Notes: generated by a model from the sequence alone, not told the origin. Shown: positions 1 to 7,686, numbered from the stretch's first letter. The stretch is 64,000 bases of DNA from JBBSOK01 sp965219125 (GCA_965219125.1 CBDCMO010000002.1:2108001-2172000), one strand, 5' to 3'. Translations and numbers: made by a program.

Positions 1-574
1 GATGAACGTAATTAGCAAAAGTGATGTGTTTGCTGAAAATAAACTGTTCGCAACGCTGGACACAACTGTAAGAAAAGTAGTAATCGGTAATTTACCGTTT
101 CTGTTAACTGATACTGTTGGTTTTATCAGGAAATTACCAACACAATTAGTTGAGTCTTTTAAAAGTACGTTGGACGAAGTACGAGAATCAGATTTGTTGC
201 TTCACGTTGTAGATATTAGTCACCCAAGTTTTGAAGCGCATATTGAAAGCGTGAATAATATTCTAGATGAAATAAAAAGCGCCGATAAACCAACAATCAT
301 GGTTTTCAATAAAATTGATGCTTTTGAACCAGAAAAGATTGATGAAGACGATTTAATGACTGAAAAAACAAAAGCACATTGGTCATTGGAAGAATGGAAA
401 CAAACCTGGATGAACCGTGAAAACGCCGATGCCATCTTTATTTCAGCACTAAATAAAGAGAATATAGACGAATTTAGAAAATTGGTTTACGATAAGGTTC
501 GGGAAATTCATGTGGAACGTTTTCCATACAATAATTTCTTGTATCCAGAAGAATATTTATATGAAGAGGAATAA
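1..574 (+). CDS. hflX: GTPase HflX, C-terminal part (5' end outside window)
   Basis: HflX is a ribosome-associated GTPase that splits stalled or heat-damaged 70S ribosomes. Only the last ~190 residues are here; the reading frame is open at the left edge, and the first methionine in the window is probably the one just after the P-loop, so the N-terminal HflX domain and the G1 loop lie outside. What is visible is the rest of the G domain: switch I around LDTTVR (residues 20-24 counted from that Met), G3 DTVGF (37-41), G4 NKID (103-106) and G5 SAL (148-150), then a short C-terminal tail with a YPEEYLYEEE-type end. It converges on the DUF3078 gene across a shared hairpin. Identification is firm; the gene is incomplete only because of the window edge. 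Confidence 0.95.
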   Translation, partial: MNVISKSDVFAENKLFATLDTTVRKVVIGNLPFLLTDTVGFIRKLPTQLVESFKSTLDEVRESDLLLHVVDISHPSFEAHIESVNNILDEIKSADKPTIMVFNKIDAFEPEKIDEDDLMTEKTKAHWSLEEWKQTWMNRENADAIFISALNKENIDEFRKLVYDKVREIHVERFPYNNFLYPEEYLYEEE

Positions 575-606
575 AATTGGTTTAAATTCTTGAATTAAAT
601 AAAAAA

Positions 607-655
607 CTTCAATCAAATCCCAATAAATAAAGGATTATGATTGAAGCTTTTTAAT
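607..655. terminator. Bidirectional hairpin terminator between hflX and DUF3078 gene
   Basis: CTTCAATCA (607-615) pairs with TGATTGAAG (638-646) with a 22-base loop; an A-run precedes the left arm and a T-rich run follows the right arm, so it could end transcription from both convergent genes. Confidence 0.6.
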
Positions 656-674
656 TTTCACTAGCGACTAGCGA

Positions 675-1598
675 CTAAAAACTATAATTAGCCCCTACAC
701 CCAAAGCTTCCCTAATTTGGAAACCTTGAACGGCATTGTCATCATAAATTGCTTGAAATGTAAAGTTGGCTGAAATGTATTTATTCACTTTCATAACCAA
801 ATTTAAGGTATAATCAATATCAATATTTTGTGGATCTTCTAAATAGTTTGAATACAAATTAAGAACGTTTTCTGCTGAGATATTCTCCATTAATTCTACT
901 TTGTAATAACCAGAGATAGATGCGCCAAATTCAAAACGGGTTGTTTTATTTGCATCTACACCAAAATATTTGTTTTCATTGTATGCTTCTAAAGCACCAA
1001 GTGTCGAATTATCAACAGTTGTAAAATCGCTGTTTACAAATATCAATCTTACGGTTGCTGGGGCGATATTAACTTTTAGGTTGTCATTCTTTTTCCAAAG
1101 CATGCCTGGTCCAACTTGTAAATATCCTGGCGACATAAATCTTGTATATTCTGTGCGGACTTCATCACCCGTTACTGCGTCTTTTGAAAAATTATAACCC
1201 TTAGCAAATTGAGTTTTAAAATTTAAGAAAAATGAATAATACCAATTGCTTTCATTAATCTGGCGACCAACAATAGAGTTAAGTTCAAGTCTGTCGTTTG
1301 TTTTACGGCCAAATTCATCATCTTTATTTTTTGTAAGACCATAATCTGCAATAATGCGGTTGTCCCAAGTAAGTTTGTCTTGGCGGTAGTTAAAATCGTA
1401 TGTTAGGTTAATGCTACCAGCGTAATTAGAGGTGCCACCGCCAGTCCATTCTGCATTAAAGGCAGCTTGGTTAAACAAAAGGGCAACATTGCCAGATTTA
1501 TGCCAGCCATTTAGCGTGTCTGCCTTCGCATCGGTGTCTTGAGCGAATATTACTAAAGGGGAAATTACCAATAATAGGGCAATCAATAAATTTTTCAT
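675..1598 (-). CDS. DUF3078 domain protein, predicted outer-membrane beta-barrel
   Basis: A 307-residue exported protein. It has a signal peptide (MKNLLIALLLVISPLVIFAQ), then a WHKSGN..FNQAAFN.EWTGGG segment characteristic of DUF3078, followed by alternating polar/aromatic strands and a terminal YSF, the aromatic C-terminus expected of an outer-membrane beta-barrel. The biochemical role of the family is unknown. It is the last gene of the minus-strand suf region, directly after the DUF2480 gene; these two often follow suf genes in flavobacteria. The start is the ATG at 1598, the only one that gives a complete signal peptide. The family call is confident; the barrel topology is inferred. Confidence 0.85.
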   Translation of the reverse strand: MKNLLIALLLVISPLVIFAQDTDAKADTLNGWHKSGNVALLFNQAAFNAEWTGGGTSNYAGSINLTYDFNYRQDKLTWDNRIIADYGLTKNKDDEFGRKTNDRLELNSIVGRQINESNWYYSFFLNFKTQFAKGYNFSKDAVTGDEVRTEYTRFMSPGYLQVGPGMLWKKNDNLKVNIAPATVRLIFVNSDFTTVDNSTLGALEAYNENKYFGVDANKTTRFEFGASISGYYKVELMENISAENVLNLYSNYLEDPQNIDIDYTLNLVMKVNKYISANFTFQAIYDDNAVQGFQIREALGVGANYSF

Positions 1599-1711
1599 TT
1601 CTAAAAGTCTTTAAAATTTTGCGCAAAAATAATAGATAATTTGATTTTTAGATAGTTCAAGCTAAGAAAATTGAACAATAGCAATGGGAAATAGCTAATA
1701 TCGAGAGAAAA

Positions 1712-2254
1712 TTACTTTTTCTTAAAAAGCGGAACAGAAGAACATGCCTCGCCATACATTATACTTTTAGCATACGGCTGCAGTTTATGCGCCAATAATA
1801 AATAAGCATTCTGCGGAATTGGTTTATGAGCGCAACCTTTAATGATAACGGCTTTATCTAAAAATTCAGAAAAGTTTTTCTGTTGAAGTATCTCGCTAAA
1901 TAATAAAGATTCAAGTTCATCTAACGTTCCAACCGAAACTTTTTTGGCAAAAGGTGTTAACTTTAATGATAAAAATAAAAATGCCCAACCTGGGATTATG
2001 GCGTCTGTGCTACAAAATAGCGCTACGAATTTATCTTGATATTGCGACCAATCAAAAATGTCAGCCTTTGCGCGAAAATCTTTCTCGTATAACACAATAC
2101 CTTCCAATAACCAATCGGCAATATCAAACTGCACTCTTTCACCGTTTGGATATAATTCCTCAAGATCAAAAGTGACAAGTTTACTATTCGCTACACGATT
2201 TATAATTTCTTCTTCCAATTGGTATAAATTAAAAGCAATTGTTTCAAACTTCAT
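1712..2254 (-). CDS. DUF2480 family protein
   Basis: A conserved cytoplasmic protein of unknown function found almost only in Bacteroidota, usually next to Fe-S assembly genes. Diagnostic segments are EEEIINRVANSKLVTFDLEE near the N-terminus, VQFDIADWLLEGIVLYEKDFR and the Cys-containing LFCSTDAIIPGWAF. The annotated start is the ATG at 2254; however, family members begin close to the EIINRVANSK segment, and a TTG at 2218 (12 codons downstream) would give the usual N-terminus, so either could be used. No signal peptide or membrane segment is visible. It lies 41 bases after the DUF59 gene in the same direction, which suggests co-transcription. Confidence 0.85.
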   Translation of the reverse strand: MKFETIAFNLYQLEEEIINRVANSKLVTFDLEELYPNGERVQFDIADWLLEGIVLYEKDFRAKADIFDWSQYQDKFVALFCSTDAIIPGWAFLFLSLKLTPFAKKVSVGTLDELESLLFSEILQQKNFSEFLDKAVIIKGCAHKPIPQNAYLLLAHKLQPYAKSIMYGEACSSVPLFKKK

Positions 2255-2295
2255 TGGAAACTACTGCAAACTGTTACTGAATACTGAAACTTTCT

Positions 2296-2631
2296 TTAAA
2301 GCATACCAAGTTCCAACTTCGCCTCTTCGCTCATTAATTCTTGCGTCCACGGCGGATCGAAGGTTATTTCAACTTCGGCGTCTTTTACCATCTTTAGGCT
2401 TTTTACCTTGTCTTCAACTTCTAACGGAAGCGATTCTGCGACAGGACAATTTGGTGTTGTAAGGGTCATTAATATTTTTACTTCGCTGTCTTCGTTTACA
2501 AAAACATCGTAAATAAGACCAAGCTCGTAAATATCTACAGGTATTTCTGGGTCGTAAATTGTTTTTAAAACCTTTACTATTTTTTCGCCTAATTCGGCTG
2601 TGTCTATTTCTGTTGTTGTCATTTTTGTCAT
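2296..2631 (-). CDS. SUF-system Fe-S protein with DUF59/MIP18 domain (SufT/YitW type)
   Basis: A 111-residue single-domain member of the MIP18/DUF59 family, which helps mature Fe-S proteins. The N-terminal half has the family sequence YDPEIPVDIYELGLIY (26-41), and the conserved cysteine is in LTTPNCPVAESLP (C62); the C-terminus contains the typical FDPPWTQELMSEEAK stretch. Flavobacterial suf clusters usually carry this gene just after sufE. Here it is separated from sufE by the UPF0175/DUF3368 pair, which looks like a later insertion. The start at 2631 gives MTKMTTTEID; the internal ATG at 2622 is a possible alternative. Confidence 0.88.
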   Translation of the reverse strand: MTKMTTTEIDTAELGEKIVKVLKTIYDPEIPVDIYELGLIYDVFVNEDSEVKILMTLTTPNCPVAESLPLEVEDKVKSLKMVKDAEVEITFDPPWTQELMSEEAKLELGML

Positions 2632-2646
2632 TTTAAATTTTGTAAT

Positions 2647-3113
2647 TTATTCTCCAGCTTCGTTTAATAAAGTTTGTATCATTTTATCGCTATATCTAAA
2701 ATCTGTCATTCTAATTTTTTTAATTATCGGTAAAACTTTTGAAATAACACCTGCATTTTTTGCCGCTAAGATTAAACCAAAAGTTCCCGAAAAATTCAAG
2801 TTCATCTTTTTAGCAAGTTTTCTCGCTCGCAAATCGTCTATTAAAATCAAAGAATTTTCTATTTCTAAACTCAAAGCGAATGCACTTGCTTCTCCTAAAT
2901 CTACCTCGCTTGCAAATAATTCTTGATTTCGAATATTTTTTACAGGAACAAACTTAATCCAAGAGGGAACTTTTTTTTCCATACTCTTGATGAATTATTT
3001 TAGTAATATAAACATCTGTAGACATTTCTTTTCAGTAAAATTAATGCGTCAATTTTTTCTAAAAGAATTAGGCAGCTAGTATCCGCAATTAATAATTTAG
3101 AATTTATGGGCAT
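2647..3113 (-). pseudogene. DUF3368 (PIN-like) toxin, broken by two frameshifts
   Basis: The coding sequence can be read as a complete DUF3368 protein only by changing frame twice. An ATG at 3113, overlapping the upstream UPF0175 gene, opens MPINSKLLIADTSCLILLEK with the PIN-type Asp (ADTS), but that frame stops at 3000. The homology continues one frame over (STDVYITKIIHQEYGKK) from about 3027, and shifts again in the run of eight A (2972-2979, minus strand) into the frame that contains DLGEASAFALSLEIENS and ILIDDLRARKLAK and ends at 2647. Removing one base at each site gives 465 bases, 154 residues, the usual family length. DUF3368 proteins are toxins paired with UPF0175 antitoxins. The 2647-2982 stretch alone is an open frame of 111 codons but lacks the N-terminal catalytic part. 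Confidence 0.8.
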
Positions 3114-3324
3114 CTTCAGCAATTTCCGAAGGTAGATAGTTAGCTAAAGAAACATCGTAATCTGATAAAATTTCAGCAAATGCAACTTTTGAAAGACCAA
3201 CCATTTCTGCCGCTTGGCCTAATGACAATCTTCCAGATTCAAATAGTTTTGCGGCAAGAAAACGTTTAGTTTCTTTTTCACTAAAATCTAAACCAGCTGG
3301 AATTGTAAGCTCTAATGTTTTCAT
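3097..3324 (-). CDS. UPF0175 family antitoxin
   Basis: A 75-residue protein of the UPF0175 family, small helix-turn-helix-like proteins that act as the antitoxin partner of DUF3368/PIN-type toxins. The sequence ETKRFLAAKLFESGRLSLGQ followed by AAEMVGLSKVAFAEIL is the family core. It starts at the ATG at 3324, 35 bases after the sufE stop, and its end overlaps the ATG of the broken toxin by 17 bases, the compact arrangement typical of such pairs. Since the toxin is disrupted, this antitoxin may be an orphan. The pair interrupts an otherwise standard sufE-DUF59 junction, which points to acquisition. Confidence 0.8.
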   Translation of the reverse strand: MKTLELTIPAGLDFSEKETKRFLAAKLFESGRLSLGQAAEMVGLSKVAFAEILSDYDVSLANYLPSEIAEDAHKF

Positions 3325-3359
3325 TTTATAAAAATACGTAAAAACTTTCTAAAATAATC

Positions 3360-3785
3360 TTAGGCTTTTTGCTGTGCTTGAAAGGCTACAGCATATAATT
3401 TCATTTGTTTTATCATACTCACCAAACCGTTTGCACGGGTTGGAGAGAGATGTTCCTTTAATCCAATTTTATCTATAAAATCGGTATCTGTTTCAATAAT
3501 TGTTGAAGGATTTTGGTTTGAATAAACCCGAATTAAAATTGCAATGATTCCTTTTGTAATTATGGCGTCGCTATCTGCCGTAAACTGTACTTTTTGGTCT
3601 TTCATTTCTGCATTAAGCCACACTTTGCTTTGGCAACCTTTAATTAATTTATCTTCAGTTTTTAATTCCGAAGAAATTAAGGGTAAAGATTTGCCGAGGT
3701 CTATCATATATTCATAACGCTCCATCCAATCGTCGAACATTGCAAATTCATCAACTATATCTTGCTTTATGGTTTGTATTGACAT
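3360..3785 (-). CDS. sufE: SufE sulfur acceptor
   Basis: SufE accepts persulfide sulfur from the cysteine desulfurase SufS and passes it to the SufBCD scaffold. The protein is 141 residues, normal for the family. The acceptor cysteine is C51 in the motif LIKGCQSKVW, and the C-terminal half carries the conserved GLKEHLSPTRANGL segment. It is cytoplasmic, with no signal peptide. It lies downstream of sufS, with a META-domain lipoprotein gene between them, and upstream of the toxin-antitoxin remnant. The start at 3785 is an ATG matching the family N-terminus. Confidence 0.93.
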   Translation of the reverse strand: MSIQTIKQDIVDEFAMFDDWMERYEYMIDLGKSLPLISSELKTEDKLIKGCQSKVWLNAEMKDQKVQFTADSDAIITKGIIAILIRVYSNQNPSTIIETDTDFIDKIGLKEHLSPTRANGLVSMIKQMKLYAVAFQAQQKA

Positions 3786-3841
3786 TTAATTGCTTGTTTA
3801 ATTTGCTTCAAAAAACACCTTCTTCGAAAGTGTTTCCCCTA

Positions 3842-4267
3842 CTATTTCTGCTTTTGGGCAGTTAATAAAACGTTTCTATCATTTTTTGAATACAGTGTTA
3901 AAACATCATTTTCTATTGAATAAGAACCTGTGTTATCAAGTGCTTTGAAAAAAGAATTTTCAGCTGTCATTTCGTTTTCTGCACACATTTTCTTGGTACT
4001 TCCAACACCGTTAAATGTTATTGCATATAAATCTAACGTGTAATTTCCAAAATAACTATTGCAACCTGCTGCGCCATTTACTTTTTTGTCTAATGCACTA
4101 AAAATCATTGTTTGTGTAACAGGGTTTTTAGTTGCGTTTAAGGAAGTTACATTATAGGTTCCAGAAAGTTGAATTGTTCCTGCCACGTCTATAACTTTTT
4201 TGGTCTCATCGCAGCTAGTAGTTAGTATCGCAAGACAGATAATTAATAAGGTTGAAAGGGATTTCAT
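3842..4267 (-). CDS. META-domain lipoprotein (HslJ-like)
   Basis: A 141-residue lipoprotein: signal sequence with a lipobox ending at C19 (LTTSC), then one META domain. The domain is recognised by L.GTYNV near its start and GAAGCNSYFGNYTLD, with a second cysteine in KKMCAENEMTAE and a final YSIENDVLTLYSK strand. META proteins such as HslJ are envelope proteins linked to stress or drug resistance in other bacteria, but the molecular role is unclear. It is embedded between sufS and sufE, 56 bases upstream of sufE, so it is probably co-transcribed. Upstream is the ACTGACT tandem repeat. Confidence 0.82.
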   Translation of the reverse strand: MKSLSTLLIICLAILTTSCDETKKVIDVAGTIQLSGTYNVTSLNATKNPVTQTMIFSALDKKVNGAAGCNSYFGNYTLDLYAITFNGVGSTKKMCAENEMTAENSFFKALDNTGSYSIENDVLTLYSKNDRNVLLTAQKQK

Positions 4268-4313
4268 AGTTTTATATTTTTAGGTTTGTTTTTTGTACTT
4301 TATTGCTTTTTTT

Positions 4314-4379
4314 ACTGACTACTGACTACTGACTACTGACTACTGACTACTGATTACTGAACACTGACTACTGAAAACT
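4314..4379. repeat. Tandem heptamer repeat ACTGACT
   Basis: Nine consecutive heptamers fill the spacer between sufS and the META-domain gene: five perfect ACTGACT (4314-4348), then ACTGATT, ACTGAAC, ACTGACT and ACTGAAA. The array runs up to the sufS stop codon. No coding or hairpin role is visible. Confidence 0.95.
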
Positions 4380-5616
4380 AGCTCAGCATCATTTTTGCTT
4401 TCTTAACCGCATCTACCAGAGCATCAACTTCTTCCATCGTATTATAAAAAGCAAAACTTGCCCGCACAGTTCCCGGAATATTAAAATATGTCATAATCGG
4501 CTGTGCGCAATGATGTCCGGTTCTTACGGCTATTCCTAATTTGTCAACAATAGTGCCAATATCGTACGGATGTATTCCTTCAATATTAAAAGAAATTACG
4601 GACGTTTTTTCAGTTCCTGTTCCATAGATTTTTAGACCTTCAATTTTTAATAATTCTTTGGTTGCGTAATCTAATAATGTTTTTTCGTAGGCTTCAATTT
4701 CATCGAAACCTATTTGGTTTAAGTAATCTATTGCAGCTCCGAAGGCAATTCCGCCGCAAATATTTGGTGTGCCGGCTTCAAATTTATGTGGCATTTCGGC
4801 ATACGTAGTTTTTTCGAATGAAACATCTTTTATCATTTCGCCGCCGCCTTGGTATGGTGGTAATTTTTTGCCCCATTCTTCTTTTAAATAAAGCATTCCA
4901 ACGCCTGTTGGACCGCACATTTTGTGAGCTGAGGTTACATAAAAGTCTACATCCAACGCTTGTAAATCTGTTTTTAAATGGCTGCAACTTTGTGCACCAT
5001 CAATTAAAACAGCAGCGCCAACTTTATGTGCTTTGTCAATTATGTGTTTTATCGGATTAATAGTTCCCAACGCATTCGAAATATGATTTACAAATACCAA
5101 CTTCGTTTTACCTGCCCGTCCGGCAGGCGGGTCTGAAAGCAGTTTTTCATATTCAGATAGTATTAAAACGCCTTCCTCATTCATTGGAATCACTTTCAAC
5201 AAAGCTCCAGTTTTTTCACAAAGCATCTGCCAAGGCACGATATTGCTGTGATGTTCTAATGCTGAAACTATAATCTCATCTCCTTTTTGCAAAATTGAAG
5301 CAAAACCGTTTGCAACCAAATTAATAGCTTCGGTTGTGCCTGAAGTGAAAATTACTTCGTGCGCATTTTTTATATTGAAATGGGCACGGATTTTCTCTCT
5401 TGAAGCTTCGTAATGGTCTGTTGCTTCTTGTGAAAGCGCGTGAACGCCACGATGAATATTTGCATTGTAATTACTGTAATAATCTACAATACAATCTATA
5501 ACCTGCTGCGGTTTTTGTGAAGTTGCTGCATTGTCCAGATAAACAAGTGGATAGCCATTCACTTTTCGTTTAAAGATGGGAAAATCTTCTCGTATTTTTT
5601 GAACGTTAAAGGGCAT
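4378..5616 (-). CDS. sufS: SufS cysteine desulfurase
   Basis: SufS is a PLP enzyme that takes sulfur from L-cysteine as an enzyme-bound persulfide and hands it to SufE. The 412-residue protein has the PLP lysine in VTSAHKMCGPTG (K232), the catalytic cysteine in RTGHHCAQPIM (C370) and the substrate loop around it. The start is the ATG at 5616, which gives MPFNVQKIREDFPIF; an in-frame TTG at 5634 lies inside the preceding gene and is less likely. The start overlaps the LEA14-like gene by 11 bases. Residues 163-169 (PPAGRAG) are an extra in-frame segment encoded by a GC-rich palindromic repeat, in a surface loop before the TKLVFVNHISNALG strand. All catalytic motifs are intact, so it is probably functional. 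Confidence 0.95.
   Translation of the reverse strand: MPFNVQKIREDFPIFKRKVNGYPLVYLDNAATSQKPQQVIDCIVDYYSNYNANIHRGVHALSQEATDHYEASREKIRAHFNIKNAHEVIFTSGTTEAINLVANGFASILQKGDEIIVSALEHHSNIVPWQMLCEKTGALLKVIPMNEEGVLILSEYEKLLSDPPAGRAGKTKLVFVNHISNALGTINPIKHIIDKAHKVGAAVLIDGAQSCSHLKTDLQALDVDFYVTSAHKMCGPTGVGMLYLKEEWGKKLPPYQGGGEMIKDVSFEKTTYAEMPHKFEAGTPNICGGIAFGAAIDYLNQIGFDEIEAYEKTLLDYATKELLKIEGLKIYGTGTEKTSVISFNIEGIHPYDIGTIVDKLGIAVRTGHHCAQPIMTYFNIPGTVRASFAFYNTMEEVDALVDAVKKAKMMLS
5111..5133. repeat. GC-rich palindromic repeat inserted in frame within sufS
   Basis: A GC-rich block in AT-rich coding DNA. CCTGCC (5111-5116) and GGCAGG (5122-5127) form a short stem around CGTCC, followed by CGGGTC. On the coding strand it is read as PPAGRAG. 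I recall similar CCTGCCGGACGGGCAGG-type sequences as interspersed repeats in flavobacterial genomes; no second copy was found in this window. Confidence 0.65.
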
Positions 5617-6085
5617 TGTTTTCTTTTTTTGCAAGGTCTAATTTTTCGGTCTTATCAATATCGAAAGTGTATGAAAGGCCTAATTTTTCTAAAGTTACGT
5701 TTCCTTTATATTGAATTTCGGCTTCATTGTTTAGGAGTTTATTAATGCCGCCGTTTAATATGTCAATCTTACTGTTCAACAATTGCAAAGGCGTAAATTT
5801 GGCAACTAACGGAACAATAAATTCACCTTTACTGTTAATCGAAATGTCTTGTTTTTGACGTGCATTTCCGGCAGCAATTCCATTTACAAAAACTTCGATA
5901 TCTACATTTTTTACAATGCAACCAATATTATTCGGGTTGTAAAAAACCGCTTCAGAATCTATTTCAATTAAAGTTGCTGAAACCGTTTTAGGATATATAT
6001 TTTGAATTTTTTTAAACTCAGGCTCGGTTGAAACGGAACACGAAAAAGTCACGAAAATTAGGAGAAGTATTAGAATTTGTTTCAT
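5606..6085 (-). CDS. LEA14-like (WHy/LEA type 2) lipoprotein
   Basis: A 159-residue lipoprotein with the lipid-attachment cysteine at C16 (FVTFSC). The mature part resembles a LEA type 2 / WHy domain: alternating strands with YNPNNIGCIVKNVDIEVFVNG, a later SKGEFIVPLVAKF segment and PLQLLNSK. Such domains form a single beta-sandwich of unknown ligand. The gene lies between sufD and sufS and overlaps the sufS start by 11 bases, a sign of translational coupling. Why an envelope protein is coupled to a cytosolic desulfurase is not evident. The domain assignment is moderately sure; the lipoprotein assignment is firm. Confidence 0.72.
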   Translation of the reverse strand: MKQILILLLIFVTFSCSVSTEPEFKKIQNIYPKTVSATLIEIDSEAVFYNPNNIGCIVKNVDIEVFVNGIAAGNARQKQDISINSKGEFIVPLVAKFTPLQLLNSKIDILNGGINKLLNNEAEIQYKGNVTLEKLGLSYTFDIDKTEKLDLAKKENNAL

Positions 6086-6100
6086 ATTATATTAATTTGA

Positions 6101-6265
6101 ATGACTTAAGACGAAAGGACGTAAGACGTAGGACAAATTGTGAATGTTGAATATTTGGTGAATTTCATTTACTTACAACAAACATGTTAGAATCTTTAAT
6201 TCGCAAACTAAATTTTCTAGTTTTCCGAAGTAAGTCTTATGTCTTATGTCAATTAGTCTTACGTC
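6101..6265. repeat. Degenerate GTAAGAC-word spacer with 10-base inverted repeat
   Basis: The 187-base gap between sufD and the LEA14-like gene is made largely of variants of the word GACTTAAGACG/GTAAGAC on the left and GTCTTATGTC/GTCTTACGTC on the right. GACGTAAGAC (6118-6127) and GTCTTACGTC (6256-6265) are perfect inverted copies 128 bases apart. A similar word (AGTCTTAAGTC) recurs just upstream of the class IV aminotransferase gene at ~61500. Confidence 0.7.
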
Positions 6266-6272
6266 AAAATCA

Positions 6273-7586
6273 TTATACTTCAAACCCCAAACTAACTCCA
6301 ATTTTATTTGCTATTAGCTTATTAATTCGCGCCTTTAACTCAGGAATTTTTACACTTTCTAAAACCGTATTTGCAAAGGCATACATTAAAAGTGCACGCG
6401 CTTCTTTTTTTCCAATACCACGAGAACGCAAGTAAAACATAGCATCTTCATCTAATTGACCAATGGTACAACCATGCGAGCATTTTACATCGTCTGCAAA
6501 AATCTCTAATTGTGGTTTGCTATTTATTGTGGCTTTATCATCAATAAGAATATTGTTGTTTTGTTGGAAGGCATCAATTTTCTGCGCATCTTTTTCAACT
6601 ATAATTTTGCCATTAAAAACGCCAGTTGAAGCATCTGCATAAATACCTTTATAATCTTGATGACTCTCACAGTTTGGTGCAATATGATGTACCAAAGTGT
6701 TATGGTCTACATGTTGATTTTTTTCAAGAATGGTAACACCTTTTAGCGTAGAATCGCAATGGTCGCCGTTTTGATAGAAGTTAAGATTATTTCTAGTAAG
6801 ATTTCCGCCAAAGGAAAAAGTATGCACACTACAATTGCTGTCCCTATCTTGTGAAATGTACGTATTATCAATTAACGAAGCGGTATCGCAATCATTTTGA
6901 ATCTTGTAATAATCTACCATTGCGCGCTTTTCCGCAAAAATTTCAGTAACTGAATTGGTTAAAACTTCATTAGAAGAAAGACATTGGTGGCGTTCAATAA
7001 TTTGAACATGTGCGTTTTCCCCAACAACAATTAAATTTCTGGGTTGAAGCAATAATGCAGATTCATTTCCAGTAGTGAAGTTTACAATTTCTATAGGTTT
7101 ATCAACTTCTTTATTCTTCGGAATATTAATGTAAGCACCTTCTTTTGCAAAAGCAGTGTTCAGGCTTGTTAAGCTATCATCTTTGGCAACTTTATTAAAA
7201 TAAGCTTCAATAACCGCCTTGTATTTAGGTTTGTTCAATGCTGAAGAAAGTAAACAAATATCAACACCTTCGTGAGTGGTTGCTGATAAAAACGAACTAT
7301 AAACACCATCAATAAATACAATTTTATAGGTATCTATATCGTGAAGAAAATATTTTTTTACATTTTTAAATTCAACAGAATTTTCTTTTGAAGGAAAAAT
7401 GTTGTAATCATTCTTCAACAAAGAATTAAGCGATGTATATTTCCAAGCTTCTTCTTTTTTTGAAGGAAAACCTTTGTCCTCAAAAGTCTTAATTGCCTTA
7501 TTCCGAAGGTCATGAATTGGCGAATCTGCCTCAAGATGGTCTTCAAAAGCTATATATGATGATACTAATTTTTCTTTTAAACTCAT
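6273..7586 (-). CDS. sufD: SufD, Fe-S cluster assembly scaffold subunit
   Basis: SufD pairs with SufB and the ATPase SufC in the SufBC2D scaffold on which clusters are built. The 437-residue protein shows the helical N-terminal domain (FPSKKEEAWKYTSLN), the central right-handed parallel beta-helix, and the C-terminal region with DDVKCSHGCTIGQLDEDAMFYLRSRGI, which carries the conserved His/Cys positions and the helical motif GIGKKEARALLMYAFA. It follows sufC after a 100-base spacer made of AATTATGAATT words. Length and motifs are normal. The start is the ATG at 7586. Confidence 0.95.
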   Translation of the reverse strand: MSLKEKLVSSYIAFEDHLEADSPIHDLRNKAIKTFEDKGFPSKKEEAWKYTSLNSLLKNDYNIFPSKENSVEFKNVKKYFLHDIDTYKIVFIDGVYSSFLSATTHEGVDICLLSSALNKPKYKAVIEAYFNKVAKDDSLTSLNTAFAKEGAYINIPKNKEVDKPIEIVNFTTGNESALLLQPRNLIVVGENAHVQIIERHQCLSSNEVLTNSVTEIFAEKRAMVDYYKIQNDCDTASLIDNTYISQDRDSNCSVHTFSFGGNLTRNNLNFYQNGDHCDSTLKGVTILEKNQHVDHNTLVHHIAPNCESHQDYKGIYADASTGVFNGKIIVEKDAQKIDAFQQNNNILIDDKATINSKPQLEIFADDVKCSHGCTIGQLDEDAMFYLRSRGIGKKEARALLMYAFANTVLESVKIPELKARINKLIANKIGVSLGFEV

Positions 7587-7591
7587 TTTCT

Positions 7592-7683
7592 TTAATTATG
7601 AATTATGAATTCAAAATTCAGAATTGAAAAAATCAAAGCTGAAAAAATTAAAATTCATAATTCCAAATTCATAATTCTGAATT
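7592..7683. repeat. AATTATGAATT-word inverted repeat in sufC-sufD spacer
   Basis: The left part reads AATTATGAATTATGAATTC plus AAAATTCAGAATT (7594-7625) and the right part AATTCATAATTCCAAATTC plus ATAATTCTGAATT (7652-7683). The two halves are partly inverted copies of each other and could form a long imperfect hairpin inside the suf transcript. Confidence 0.7.
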
Positions 7684-7686
7684 GTT

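Noticed and set aside
4314..4379. CRISPR array
   Set aside because: The repeat unit is 7 bases with no spacers and no cas genes; it is a tandem array.
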